Shown here piece after piece: positions 24,705-35,976 of a stretch of 64,000 nt of DNA. The notes beneath the pieces were generated by a model. That model saw nothing but the letters and a program-made list of their open reading frames with translations, did not search any database and was not told the origin of the DNA. Source of the stretch: Mesorhizobium sp. M8A.F.Ca.ET.218.01.1.1. GTDB taxonomy: Bacteria > Pseudomonadota > Alphaproteobacteria > Rhizobiales > Rhizobiaceae. Where the stretch lies: assembly GCF_004791165.1 (NCBI RefSeq), contig NZ_SRUZ01000011.1, positions 106,531 through 170,530 of the forward strand, written 5' to 3'. The stretch's first letter is position 1; each line of letters starts with the position of its first letter. A program made the position numbers and the translations under genes.

Positions 24705-25400
24705 CTACATGCCGAGGTCGGAACGAAGCTCCGCCCTGGCCACTTCGTACTCGGCCTTGAAATCCTCGCGGTTGAGCAGGACCGCGGCGATGACGCTGCC
24801 GGAAATCTTGCCCATCTCGACGTCGGACGGATAATGGATGCCGCCGACGATGCGGTTGTGGGCGAACTCGGCCGCGCGCGCCATGATCTGGGCCCGCTTT
24901 TCCGGAACCATGTCAGCCAGGATGATGCCCATCATCGTGCCGACGGTCGCATGGCCGGACGGCCAGGAACCGGAGCTCGAGAGCTTGACCACCGGCTTGA
25001 CGAGATCGCTGAGCTGGTGCGGACGCGAACGCTTCCAGACGTCCTTGGCCGGATCGACGACGGCGCCTTCGGTCTCCACCACGCGATCGAAGAAGGCGCT
25101 GAATTTCGGCAGCTTGTCCTTGTTGAAATCCGGCCCCATGACATCGGCGAAACGCCAGACGTTTTCCTCGGCATCGGCGATGGCGCGGGCTTCCATTTCG
25201 GGTGTGCGCGTGACTTGCATGGTCAGCACCTCGCCAAGCTCGGCCTTGGTCTCGGCCGAATCATTGGCCGGAGGCGGCGGCAGGATCATCGTCAGGTCGA
25301 CATCCTTGTTGGTAATGAAGGGTTTCGCGTCTTCGGCGCGGGCCGCGGAACCAACGACGAGCAGCAGCAGGCCTGCCGCAAGCGATGCGTATCTTTTCAT
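24705..25400 (-). CDS. Class A acid phosphatase (PAP2 superfamily), periplasmic
   Basis: A 231-residue secreted phosphatase. The signal peptide MKRYASLAAGLLLLVVGSA is cleaved near ARAED. The three-part signature is complete: KDVWKRSRP, GSWPSGHATVG and NRIVGGIHYPSD, with the catalytic His residues in the second and third. Such PhoN-like enzymes release phosphate from organic monoesters in the periplasm. It stands between petC and apt on the same strand with its own terminator. A promoter is expected in 25401-25500. No Pho box was recognised. Confidence 0.9.
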   Translation of the reverse strand: MKRYASLAAGLLLLVVGSAARAEDAKPFITNKDVDLTMILPPPPANDSAETKAELGEVLTMQVTRTPEMEARAIADAEENVWRFADVMGPDFNKDKLPKFSAFFDRVVETEGAVVDPAKDVWKRSRPHQLSDLVKPVVKLSSSGSWPSGHATVGTMMGIILADMVPEKRAQIMARAAEFAHNRIVGGIHYPSDVEMGKISGSVIAAVLLNREDFKAEYEVARAELRSDLGM

Positions 25401-25500
25401 GGGCGTGATCCTTTGATGAGAGCACCGCAGGATCGCGATGTGCGATGACGGCCATGTGACACCGCCGACGCGTGGCCTGAGCTATCCACCCCAAAAGCAG

Positions 25501-25527
25501 AAAAGGGCACCTCGCGGCGCCCCTTTT
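25501..25527 (-). terminator. Terminator of the petABC operon
   Basis: On the minus strand AAAAGGGGCGCC and GGTGCCCTTTT form a stem with one bulge and one mismatch around GCGA, ending in TTTT, 23 bases after the petC stop. Confidence 0.65.
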
Positions 25528-25549
25528 GAATTCCAGACTATGGCATCGC

Positions 25550-26422
<873 letters not shown>

Positions 26423-26449
26423 GCCAAATCCCCTTAGATTCTCTACCGC

Positions 26450-27751
26450 TCAGCCCTTGGTCTCGGGTGCTGCCGTGGCGCCCGCCGGATGTCCGCCGCC
26501 ACCCTTGTTCTTTTCGAGCACCGCCTCGGTGATCGAGTTCGGCAGCCTGCGCGGAGTCTCGATCAAGCCGAGCACGGGCAGCGCGACCAGGAAGAAGGCG
26601 AAGTAGAACAGCGTCGCCATCTGCGCCATGAACACATAGCTACCTTCCGCCGGCTGCGAGCCCAGCCAGCCCAGCAGGATGGCATCGGCCACGAACAGCC
26701 AGAAGAACAGCTTGTACCAGGGCCGGTAGACCGCCGAGCGCACCTTGGAAGTGTCGAGCCACGGCACCAGGAACAGCATGACGATGGCGCCGAACATACA
26801 CAGCACGCCGCCGAGCTTGGAATTGATCGGGCCGATGTTGAAGGTGATGGCGCGCAGGATCGCGTAGAACGGCAGGAAGTACCATTCCGGAACGATATGG
26901 GCCGGCGTCTTCAGCGGGTTGGCGACCGTGTAGTTGTCCGGATGGCCGAGATAGTTCGGCAGGTAGAAGACGAAGTAGGCGAAGACGAACAGGAACACGA
27001 TCATGCCGAACGCGTCCTTGATGGTCGCGTAGGGCGTGAAGGCGACGGTATCGGTCTTCGACTTGACCTCGATGCCAGTCGGGTTCGACTGGCCGACGAC
27101 ATGCAGCGCCCAGACGTGCAGCACGACGACGCCGGCAATCATGAACGGCAGCAGGTAATGCAGCGCGAAGAAGCGGTTGAGCGTCGGATTGTCGACGGCG
27201 AAGCCGCCGAGCAGCAGTTGCTGGATCCAGTCGCCGACCAGCGGGATGGCGCTGAAGAAGCCGGTGATGACGGTGGCGCCCCAGAAGCTCATCTGCCCCC
27301 ATGGCAGCACATAGCCCATGAAGCCGGTCGCCATCATCAGGAGGTAGATGATGCAACCCAGGATCCACAGCAGTTCGCGCGGCGCCTTGTAGGAGCCGTA
27401 GTAGAGACCGCGGAAGATGTGCAGGTAGACGGCGATGAAGAAGAACGAGGCGCCGTTGGCGTGCATGTAACGCAGAAGCCATCCGGAATTCACGTCGCGC
27501 ATGATCTTCTCGACCGAACCGAAGGCGAGATTGGTGTCGGCCGTATAGTGCATGGCCAGGACGATGCCGGTCAGGATCTGCGCCACCAGCATGATCGCCA
27601 GTATGCCGCCGAAGGTCCACATATAGTTCAGGTTGCGCGGCACCGGATAGGCGATGAAGCTGTCATAGACCATCCTGGGCAGCGGCATGCGGGCGTCGAA
27701 CCAGCGTTCGATACCGGTCTTCGGCGTATAGGTCGAGTGTCCCTCGCTCAT
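26450..27751 (-). CDS. petB: Cytochrome b of the bc1 complex
   Basis: Central membrane subunit of complex III with the two b haems and the quinol and quinone sites. The 433-residue protein has eight transmembrane helices and typical motifs: PRNLNYMWTFGG near 42-53, ALHYTADTNLAFGSVEKIM near 74-92 and the Qo-site PEWYFLPFYAILRAI. The Ser/Gly/Pro-rich C-terminal tail is not conserved. The ATG at 27751 has AGGGGA upstream and gives the usual N-terminus. It lies 16 bp after petA. Confidence 0.96.
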   Translation of the reverse strand: MSEGHSTYTPKTGIERWFDARMPLPRMVYDSFIAYPVPRNLNYMWTFGGILAIMLVAQILTGIVLAMHYTADTNLAFGSVEKIMRDVNSGWLLRYMHANGASFFFIAVYLHIFRGLYYGSYKAPRELLWILGCIIYLLMMATGFMGYVLPWGQMSFWGATVITGFFSAIPLVGDWIQQLLLGGFAVDNPTLNRFFALHYLLPFMIAGVVVLHVWALHVVGQSNPTGIEVKSKTDTVAFTPYATIKDAFGMIVFLFVFAYFVFYLPNYLGHPDNYTVANPLKTPAHIVPEWYFLPFYAILRAITFNIGPINSKLGGVLCMFGAIVMLFLVPWLDTSKVRSAVYRPWYKLFFWLFVADAILLGWLGSQPAEGSYVFMAQMATLFYFAFFLVALPVLGLIETPRRLPNSITEAVLEKNKGGGGHPAGATAAPETKG

Positions 27752-27767
27752 CGAAATATCCCCTGCC

Positions 27768-28328
27768 TCAACCGATAAGGAGTTTGGTATCGGAAATGAA
27801 CTTGAATACCGGAATCGCCATGTTCTCAGGTGCCGGGCCTTTGCGGATGCGGCCGGCAGTGTCGTATTGCGAGCCATGGCACGGGCAGAACCAGCCGCCG
27901 AAATCGCCTTCCTGGCCGAGCGGAATGCAGCCCAGATGGGTGCAGACCTGAACCATAACCATCCAGGCTTCCTTGCCGGGCGTGGTGCGGTTGGCGTCGG
28001 TCGCCGGCGCATCGGACGGCAAATTGGCGTTGCGGGCGATCGGATCCTTGAGATCGGAGAGGCTGACGGCCTCGCCGTCCTTCATTTCCTTCTCGGTGCG
28101 GTTGCGTACCACGACCGGCTTGCCGCGCCACTTGACGATCAGCGAGCTGCCGGGCGTCAGCGAGGAGACATCGACCTCGACCGAAGCGAGCGCCAGCGTC
28201 GAGGCGTCGGGGCGCATCTGGTCGATGAACGGCCAGGCGACGGCACCGGCGCCGACCACAGCGGCCATGCCGGTGGCGACGTAGAGAAAATCTCGACGGT
28301 TGGGATCGTGGATGTCGGTTGCGCTCAC
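27768..28328 (-). CDS. petA: Rieske iron-sulfur protein of the bc1 complex
   Basis: Holds the 2Fe-2S cluster that oxidises ubiquinol. The 186-residue protein begins with a Tat-type anchor (PNRRDFLYVATGMAAVVGAG), which stays as a membrane helix. The cluster ligands are in CTHLGC (near 129-134) and CPCHGSQYD (near 148-156). The start is GTG at 28328, just 15 codons before the anchor. First gene of the petABC operon. Confidence 0.96.
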   Translation of the reverse strand: MSATDIHDPNRRDFLYVATGMAAVVGAGAVAWPFIDQMRPDASTLALASVEVDVSSLTPGSSLIVKWRGKPVVVRNRTEKEMKDGEAVSLSDLKDPIARNANLPSDAPATDANRTTPGKEAWMVMVQVCTHLGCIPLGQEGDFGGWFCPCHGSQYDTAGRIRKGPAPENMAIPVFKFISDTKLLIG

Positions 28329-28642
28329 GGGTGCCTGATCCTTTCGCCTCTTCCGCGCCGGTGGCTGAGCCTTGTTCCCCGCTCAATCACGCCAACCCGA
28401 CAGCGCATGGCGAACAGGCTAGCGAATTCCTCCGGCATTTGGACTTCGGTTTATGCGTGAAGCCCGTTTTTGTCCAGACGGGTCAAGGCACAAGGGCAGA
28501 TTGTCGCGGGGACAAAATCCGCTGTCGCGCGGCAAGGCGGCGAATGGCCGCAAAAGGCGGCTAAACAACCGGGAAACAACCGGAAATCCGGCATCGTTGT
28601 TTGCCTCGACATAGGCTGCCCGAGTGATCTATTTTCCCTACC
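28329..28642. other. Divergent intergenic region between petA and the cupin gene
   Basis: A 314-bp spacer that must contain the petABC promoter (minus strand) and the cupin promoter (plus strand). TTGACC occurs on the minus strand at about 28481-28486 but has no good -10 at the right distance. No RNA gene, repeat or operator was recognised. Confidence 0.5.
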
Positions 28643-28987
28643 ATGGTGCATGTCATCGATCGCGAGGAATGGTCTGTTCGTTCCAACCACTGGAAGGGCG
28701 AACTGCAAGGCGGCGTCTACGGCTCCAACTCCTGCCTGATCTTCAATTACTTGCCCGATGTCGGGGGCGGCCCGCGGCTGCACGCTCATCCCTATGCGGA
28801 GATCTTTATCATTCGCGAGGGAACCGGCCTGTTCACGGTCGGCGACCAGGAGATCGAGGCCTCGGCGGGGCAGATCGTTATCGTGCCGCCGCACACGCCG
28901 CACAAATTCACCAATCTCGGTCCAGGTCCGCTGGAAACGACCGACATCCACGAAAACGGTAGCTTCATCACGGAATGGCTGGAGTAA
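28643..28987 (+). CDS. Cupin-domain protein
   Basis: A 114-residue single cupin barrel. The first metal-binding motif is LHAHPYAEIFIIREGTGLFT near 45-64, with two His and a Glu, and the second is VIVPPHTPHKF near 78-88, which supplies another His. Small proteins of this type bind a metal and act as isomerases, dioxygenases or ligand sensors; the substrate here is unknown. It is divergent from petABC and not visibly part of an operon. Confidence 0.85.
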   Translation: MVHVIDREEWSVRSNHWKGELQGGVYGSNSCLIFNYLPDVGGGPRLHAHPYAEIFIIREGTGLFTVGDQEIEASAGQIVIVPPHTPHKFTNLGPGPLETTDIHENGSFITEWLE

Positions 28988-29070
28988 TTCCTGCATAGCC
29001 CTGGCGGCTTCCCGGTTGGCGCCTAGATCTACGGCATAGGCGCCAACCAGAGAGTCGCCAGAGCCAGGAT

Positions 29071-29955
29071 ATGCAAACCTCGACCATCGAAATCGAAGGG
29101 CTGAGCATTGCGACCCGCGAGGCAGGCCCCGCTGGTGCGCCGGCTTTCCTTCTGCTGCACGGATGGCCGCAAAGCTCCTACGCCTTCGAGCGGGTGATCG
29201 GCCGGTTGGCGGCCGACTACCGGGTCGTCGCCCCTGACCTGCCCTGCATCGGCGGCTCGCAAGGCGTAGCCGAGGCTGGTGATAAGAGAACCTTGGCGAG
29301 GCTGATGAGAGGCGTCGCAGAGACTTGCGGGCTGCGCCAGCTCGTGGCCGCCGGCCACGATGTCGGCGGCCAGATCGTATTTGCCTTGTTGAGCGACCAT
29401 CCTGAGATTCTTTCCGGCGCGGCGATCATGGATGTCGTCATTCCGGGCGTCGCTCCGTGGGAGAAGGTCATTCGCAATCCGCAAATCTGGCATTTCGCCT
29501 TTCACGCTATTCCAGCCTTGCCGGAAACGCTGGTCAGCGGCCATCAGAGCGCTTATTTCGACTTCTTCTTCAATGTGCTTTCGAAGGATCGAGCCTCGAT
29601 CCCTGACGACGCCAGGGAAATCTACGCCAAGGCCTATTCCCGGCCGGAAAGCCTCCAGGCGGGGTTCGACTGGTATCGTGCCTTTCCCGAGGATGCCAAG
29701 GCCAATGCCGCGCGGCCCGCGAAGCCGATTGCGGTTCCGGTGCTGTATCTGAGGGGTGCGGCCGAGTCCGGCGACATCGGCGACTATGTCGATGGCCTGC
29801 GCGCGGCCGGGCTCTCAAATGTCGAGGGCGACATCATAGCCGACAGCGGACACTTCGTTGCCGATGAAAATCCCGAAGCGCTTGCCGCCCGCCTGGCGCG
29901 CTTCCACAGGGAAATCAGCGCGGCAGGTTCCAACTCTACATGGCGCCAAGCCTGA
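29071..29955 (+). CDS. Alpha/beta hydrolase, epoxide hydrolase / dehalogenase type
   Basis: A 294-residue hydrolase with an Asp nucleophile: AAGHDVGGQI puts Asp97 at the elbow, where lipases have Ser. With LLLHGWPQSSYAFERVIGRL (28-47) and the C-terminal His in DSGHFVADENP this points to epoxide hydrolase or haloalkane/haloacetate dehalogenase chemistry. Cytoplasmic, no signal. Its last 20 bases overlap the 3' end of the convergent 103-residue gene. The natural substrate cannot be told. Confidence 0.85.
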   Translation: MQTSTIEIEGLSIATREAGPAGAPAFLLLHGWPQSSYAFERVIGRLAADYRVVAPDLPCIGGSQGVAEAGDKRTLARLMRGVAETCGLRQLVAAGHDVGGQIVFALLSDHPEILSGAAIMDVVIPGVAPWEKVIRNPQIWHFAFHAIPALPETLVSGHQSAYFDFFFNVLSKDRASIPDDAREIYAKAYSRPESLQAGFDWYRAFPEDAKANAARPAKPIAVPVLYLRGAAESGDIGDYVDGLRAAGLSNVEGDIIADSGHFVADENPEALAARLARFHREISAAGSNSTWRQA

Positions 29956-30247
29956 CCAGCACGGCTTTGGGGATGTTGTATTCGCGGATGACGGCGTCAT
30001 GCTTGCGAAGGCCGCACAATTCGCGCTGGATGAAATAGCCGTGAACGGCCATGGCGGCCTCCTTGAGAAGCAAGGGACGCATGTCCTCGTCGGCATTGCT
30101 GGTCAGCCGGGCCAGCGTTTCCTCGACCTTTTGACCGGCGCGGCCAAGTGCGGCCGCCTTCTCGGCGAGGATCTCATGACCAAGCGCGTCGAAGGCCGCT
30201 TCGGCGGCCGACGCGCCGGCAAGATGAGATGGCGGACGCAAGGACAT
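29936..30247 (-). CDS. Hypothetical protein, possibly DUF6665
   Basis: A 103-residue, mostly helical, soluble protein with an Ala-rich first half and a conserved-looking C-terminal end (GYFIQRELCGLRKHDAVIRE near 70-89, then YNIP). It resembles small rhizobial proteins grouped as DUF6665, though I give that from memory with low certainty. Start ATG at 30247 lies one base after the GNAT stop codon with AAAGGGAA before it, so it is translationally coupled to the operon of two ABC exporters and the GNAT gene. Function unknown. Confidence 0.7.
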   Translation of the reverse strand: MSLRPPSHLAGASAAEAAFDALGHEILAEKAAALGRAGQKVEETLARLTSNADEDMRPLLLKEAAMAVHGYFIQRELCGLRKHDAVIREYNIPKAVLVRLGAM

Positions 30248-30248
30248 T

Positions 30249-30752
30249 TCAGTTCCCTTTCCCGAACACTATGCGGTGGGTGACGAATTCTTCGCCTTCC
30301 ACGCGCTGAAAGCCAAGCCGTTCATAAAAACCGAAGGCTTCCGGCGGCGCGCGGGTGTTCAACACGGAGAAATATTGGCCGGCCCGATCGATCACGGTCT
30401 CGACCAGCATGCGGCCGAGGCCGTTGCGGCGGTGGCGTGCGCTGACGAACAGGTGCCGGACCCGGCCCTGGTCCCTGCCCTCGAAATAGGGATCGATGTT
30501 CAGCCCGCACACGCCGGCGAGTTCCCGGCCATGCCATATCCCAAACAGTCCCTCCCCTCGCTTCAGGAACTTGTTGCGGCCGCTTGCCCAGCCATCGCCC
30601 AGGCGCACCAGCATCCAGTAGCCTTCCAGCCGGCTCTCGTCCTTCAACGCGTCGAAGGCCGCCACGGTTGGTCGCAAACGCTTGAGCGCATAGTCGATCT
30701 CCGGGCCAACCTCTCGGCCGATCTCCGGACTGACCTCTGGCGATCCAGCCAT
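30249..30752 (-). CDS. GNAT-family N-acetyltransferase
   Basis: A 167-residue acetyltransferase. The acetyl-CoA-binding motif A is VRHLFVSARHRRNGLGRMLV near 96-115, with the RRNGLG loop; motif B includes FYERLGFQRV near 147-156. The family acetylates amines in small molecules or proteins; this substrate is unknown. Start ATG at 30752 is four bases after the stop of the second ABC exporter gene, so it belongs to that operon, where it could modify or detoxify a shared substrate (inference). Confidence 0.88.
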   Translation of the reverse strand: MAGSPEVSPEIGREVGPEIDYALKRLRPTVAAFDALKDESRLEGYWMLVRLGDGWASGRNKFLKRGEGLFGIWHGRELAGVCGLNIDPYFEGRDQGRVRHLFVSARHRRNGLGRMLVETVIDRAGQYFSVLNTRAPPEAFGFYERLGFQRVEGEEFVTHRIVFGKGN

Positions 30753-30756
30753 GCGC

Positions 30757-32640
<1,884 letters not shown>

Positions 32641-32650
32641 GCGGCGGCCA

Positions 32651-34552
32651 TCATTCTGCGGCTTGCCCCTTCGCGCCAATGTCGCTGGCGACACTGTCGT
32701 TGGCGGCGCCGACCGGACTGTCCTCGAGCAGGAATCCACCCGACTGGCGCTGCCAGAGCTGCGCGTAGAGCCCGCCGCCGGCGACCAGTTCCTCGTGCGA
32801 ACCCTCCTCGATGACGCGGCCCTGGTCCATCACGACGAGCCTGTCCATCGCCGCGATGGTCGACAGCCGGTGCGCGATGGCGATGACGGTCTTGCCCTGC
32901 ATGAGCTTGTAAAGATTCTCCTGGATGGCGGCTTCCGCCTCGGAATCGAGCGCCGACGTCGCTTCGTCAAGGATAAGAATAGGCGCGTCCTTCAACATAA
33001 CGCGAGCAATGGCGATGCGTTGCCGCTGCCCACCGGACAGTTTGACGCCGCGGTCGCCGACATAGGCGTCGAAACCCTTGCGGCCGCTATGGTCCGAAAG
33101 CGCCGATATGAAATCCAGCGCCTCGGCCCGCCGTGCCGCCTCGACCAACATCTCATCGCTCGCATCGGGCCGGCCATAAAGGATGTTCTCGCGCACCGAA
33201 CGATGCAGCAGCGAGGTGTCCTGTGTGACCATGCCGATCTGGGCGCGCAGTGAATCCTGCTTCACGCCGGCGATCTCCTGGCCGTCGATCAGGATCCGGC
33301 CGGATTCCAGGTCGTAGAAGCGCAAGAGGAGATTGACCAGCGTCGACTTGCCGGCGCCCGAGCGTCCGACAATGCCGACCTTCTCGCCCGGTTTCACCGC
33401 CAGCGACAGGTTTTCGATGACGCCCTTCTGCTTGCCGTAGTGGAAGCGGATGTCCTCGAAGCGGATATCGCCTTTGGAAACGTTGATCTCCCTGGCATCC
33501 GGCCTGTCCTCGACGAGGCGTGGCAGCGAGATCGAGGCAATGCCGTCCTGCACCGTGCCGATATTCTCGAACAGGCCCGACATTTCCCACATGATCCACT
33601 GCGACATGCCCCACATCCGGAGCACCAGGCCGATGACCACGGCGACCGCGCCGATCGTCACAGCTTGCCCCATCCACAGCCACAGCGAGATGGCGGTGAC
33701 CGAGAACAGCAGAAGCGCGTTCAATATGTAGAGCGAGCCGAACAGCACCGTCACCAGCCGCATCGACCGGTAGACCGTGTCGAGGAAGCCCATCATGCCT
33801 TCCCTGGCGAAGGCGGCCTCGCGGCGCGAATGACTGAACAGCTTGACCGTCTGGATGTTGGTGTAGCTGTCGACGACGCGGCCGGTCATGGTCGAGCGCG
33901 CATTGGCCTGCTCCTCGCCGACCTTGCCCAGGCGCGGGATGAAAAAGCGCAGCAACAGGATGTAGCCGACCAGCCAGACCCCGAGCGGCGCGGCCAGCCG
34001 CCAGTCGGCCGAACCGACGATCAGCAGCATGCCGAGGAAATAGACGATGACATAGTTCAGGACGTCGATCACCTTGATGACGCATTCGCGCACGGCGAGC
34101 GCCGTCTGCATCAGCTTGGTGGCGATGCGGCCGGCGAATTCGTCCTGGTAGAAGCTCATCGATTGCTTGAGCAGGTAGCGATGCACCTGCCAGCGGATGC
34201 GCATGGGATAGTTGCCCATCAGTGTCTGCTGGTTGAGCAGAGAATGCAGCCAAACCGTGCCGGGCAGCGCGAACAGCACGATGAACGCCATGCCGGCGAG
34301 CTTCCAGCCCTCCGTCTGCAGGAAGGTCTCGCGGTTCTGCCCCGACAACCAGTCGACGATGCGGCCGAGGAAGCCGAACATCCACACTTCCGCGATGGCG
34401 ATGGCCGCCACCAGCACCGCATCGACCAGGATGTAGGGCCACGCGCCGCGCGTATAATGCAGGCAGAAGGCAACCAGCGTCTTGGGCGGCTCGACCGGTT
34501 CCGCGGCCGGGAACGGATCGAGCCTTCTTTCAAACCAGCTAAACAACAACAT
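32651..34552 (-). CDS. ABC exporter half-transporter (TMD-NBD), first of a pair
   Basis: A 633-residue half-transporter that closely parallels the next gene. It begins MLLFSWFERRLDPFP, has six membrane helices in about 30-335, and an ATPase domain with Walker A GRSGAGKSTL, Q-loop VTQDTSLLH, signature LSGGQRQRI and Walker B ILILDEATSALD. Both ATP sites look functional. The ATG at 34552 was chosen since the sequence upstream of it is unlike the family. A perfect 17-base hairpin lies about 80 bp upstream, within the end of the preceding gene. Confidence 0.92.
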   Translation of the reverse strand: MLLFSWFERRLDPFPAAEPVEPPKTLVAFCLHYTRGAWPYILVDAVLVAAIAIAEVWMFGFLGRIVDWLSGQNRETFLQTEGWKLAGMAFIVLFALPGTVWLHSLLNQQTLMGNYPMRIRWQVHRYLLKQSMSFYQDEFAGRIATKLMQTALAVRECVIKVIDVLNYVIVYFLGMLLIVGSADWRLAAPLGVWLVGYILLLRFFIPRLGKVGEEQANARSTMTGRVVDSYTNIQTVKLFSHSRREAAFAREGMMGFLDTVYRSMRLVTVLFGSLYILNALLLFSVTAISLWLWMGQAVTIGAVAVVIGLVLRMWGMSQWIMWEMSGLFENIGTVQDGIASISLPRLVEDRPDAREINVSKGDIRFEDIRFHYGKQKGVIENLSLAVKPGEKVGIVGRSGAGKSTLVNLLLRFYDLESGRILIDGQEIAGVKQDSLRAQIGMVTQDTSLLHRSVRENILYGRPDASDEMLVEAARRAEALDFISALSDHSGRKGFDAYVGDRGVKLSGGQRQRIAIARVMLKDAPILILDEATSALDSEAEAAIQENLYKLMQGKTVIAIAHRLSTIAAMDRLVVMDQGRVIEEGSHEELVAGGGLYAQLWQRQSGGFLLEDSPVGAANDSVASDIGAKGQAAE

Positions 34553-34583
34553 TGGGGCATGCCTGTAAAAATCTGTTTTCCGC

Positions 34584-35105
34584 TCACGCGGCTTGGCGAC
34601 GTACAAAGTCCTCGGACCGCATGGCGTCGAGGGCCGACGCTCCGGAATCATCCGGAGCGTCGGCCCTGCTTCGCGCAATATAGGGGCTCGCCGGCTTTTC
34701 GCCGACAGCCACCTTTGTCGATGCTGACGACACGGTGCCACCAGTGCGGTTTTTCGCGCCCGGCCGCATCAGCCGGATGATGCGGCGCACCAGCGACGGT
34801 CGGCTCGGGTCGGGAACCGCGTGCGAGAAATCGACATCCGGCAGCATGCCGCGATGCGGACGCCGGCGCACTTCGGCATGAACCGCCGACGAATAGGTTT
34901 CGCCGATCAGCAGCGCCCAGGTCGGCAGCCGGTGGATATGCAAGCTCCTCGAGCCCGGTATTCTGTATGGATCGAACATCGGTCCGTCCTCCGTGTTGAA
35001 ATAGAGATAAAAAGGATGATCGACATCGTGCCGCGGGATCGGCGGCTGATCAGTCGGGACGCGTTGGGACGGGGCCATCGGCCCCTTCGGCAGCTTGAAA
35101 AACAT
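34584..35105 (-). CDS. Hypothetical protein
   Basis: A 173-residue protein that I do not recognise. The first 95 residues contain ordered-looking stretches (DVDHPFYLYFNTEDGPMFDP near 27-46, HIHRLPTWALLIGETYSS near 56-73); the rest is basic and then Ser/Ala-rich without obvious fold. There is no signal peptide or membrane helix. Its last quarter includes the perfect 17-base inverted repeat at 34630-34667, which suggests that the natural stop may once have been earlier or that the hairpin is a coding-region signal. Coding status is likely for the N-terminal part, less sure for the tail. Confidence 0.5.
   Translation of the reverse strand: MFFKLPKGPMAPSQRVPTDQPPIPRHDVDHPFYLYFNTEDGPMFDPYRIPGSRSLHIHRLPTWALLIGETYSSAVHAEVRRRPHRGMLPDVDFSHAVPDPSRPSLVRRIIRLMRPGAKNRTGGTVSSASTKVAVGEKPASPYIARSRADAPDDSGASALDAMRSEDFVRRQAA
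34630..34667. repeat. Perfect 17-bp inverted repeat (hairpin) upstream of the ABC exporter genes
   Basis: AGGGCCGACGCTCCGGA at 34630-34646 and its exact complement at 34651-34667 enclose a four-base ATCA loop. The stem is GC-rich. On the minus strand the nearest bases after it are not T-rich. It lies inside the 3' part of the hypothetical gene and 78 bp before the exporter start, so it could terminate or attenuate transcription into that operon. Confidence 0.7.
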
Positions 35106-35170
35106 CGCAGGATTCCTTCGAAGACCAGGGTATGGTTTCGGCGGAGATCGGTGCGGAAGTGCCTAAAAGA

Positions 35171-35248
35171 TCAGGAGAAACGTCGTACCGAAACCGCCAG
35201 GGCGCAAGTAAGCCCACGGGTGGGGCGCTGGATGTGCATGGTCATCAT
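35171..35248 (-). CDS. Possible 25-residue micro-protein
   Basis: A very short frame, MMTMHIQRPTRGLTCALAVS and five more residues, preceded by the strong ribosome site GGAGGGG eight bases before the ATG at 35248. It is basic, with a short hydrophobic middle. It lies between trmL (divergent) and the 173-residue hypothetical gene. Nothing else supports it, and it may be a leader peptide or chance. Confidence 0.3.
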   Translation of the reverse strand: MMTMHIQRPTRGLTCALAVSVRRFS

Positions 35249-35388
35249 GAATTACCCCTCCATCGGTTCGGGTTGACAATGCTGGTCGTATACCCGACTT
35301 CGAAAAAAATGGCCACCCGCAGGTCCAGGAATTTCCAAAACCAGGAAGCTGCTGTGGCCGATCTGCCACTTATTAGAAGGACGCGAAA

Positions 35389-35847
35389 GTGAACCGTGGT
35401 CTCCGCATCGCGCTCTACCAGCCTGACATAGCCGGCAATACCGGGACAATCCTGCGCTTCGCCGCTTGCCTCGGCCTTGGCGTCGACATCATCGAGCCGG
35501 CCGGCTTCCCGCTTTCCGACAGAGCGCTCAAGCGCGCCGGTATGGACTATCTCGAAATGGCCGCCCTGACCCGGCATGTCGACTGGAATGCCTTCGAGGA
35601 GTGGCGCAAGGCCCGCGCGGACCGGCTGGTGTTGCTGTCGACCAGGGCCACGGCCCCCTACACCGACTTCAGCTTCACCGACCGCGACATCCTCCTGTTT
35701 GGCCGCGAATCCGCGGGCGTGCCGGATCCAGTCCATCAGGCGGCGGATGTTCGGCTGACGATCCCGATGCAGCCCACCGCGCGCAGCCTCAACGTCGCCC
35801 TTTCCGTGGCCATGGTGGCGGGCGAAGCCATCCGGCAACTCGGCTAG
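35389..35847 (+). CDS. trmL: tRNA (cytidine(34)-2'-O)-methyltransferase TrmL
   Basis: A 152-residue SPOUT-class methyltransferase that adds a 2'-O-methyl group to the wobble base of certain leucine tRNAs. The knotted SAM-binding site is seen as NTGTILRFAACLG (17-29), LLFGRESAGVPD near 101-112 and PTARSLNVALSVAM near 128-141. Length fits TrmL, which is just the catalytic domain. The start is a GTG at 35389 with AGAAGG upstream. It is a single gene, followed by soxR. Confidence 0.93.
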   Translation: MNRGLRIALYQPDIAGNTGTILRFAACLGLGVDIIEPAGFPLSDRALKRAGMDYLEMAALTRHVDWNAFEEWRKARADRLVLLSTRATAPYTDFSFTDRDILLFGRESAGVPDPVHQAADVRLTIPMQPTARSLNVALSVAMVAGEAIRQLG

Positions 35848-35940
35848 GGGATCGCCGGCAGCGCGGTCCGCGGTGATTTTTGCCCAGGCGCACATCCGCC
35901 TTCTCCTTCGTTTGCACATCCAGGCTTTCTTGGCTACAAG

Positions 35941-35956
35941 CTCAACTTAACTTGAG
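35941..35956. promoter_or_regulatory. SoxR box upstream of soxR
   Basis: CTCAACTTAACTTGAG differs at one base from the enterobacterial SoxR operator core CTCAAGTTAACTTGAG. It lies 21 bp before the soxR start, after a TTGGCT that could be the -35, which gives the long MerR-type spacer. It suggests that soxR regulates itself. Confidence 0.75.
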
Positions 35957-35976
35957 GTCAAGGGGAAAGTGCGAAG

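Noticed and set aside
26489..27778. 429-codon plus-strand frame opposite petB.
   Set aside because: Gln/Asp/Arg-rich antisense shadow of the cytochrome b gene.
28329..28642. TTGACC on the minus strand as the -35 of petABC.
   Set aside because: No acceptable -10 hexamer 16-18 bases downstream.
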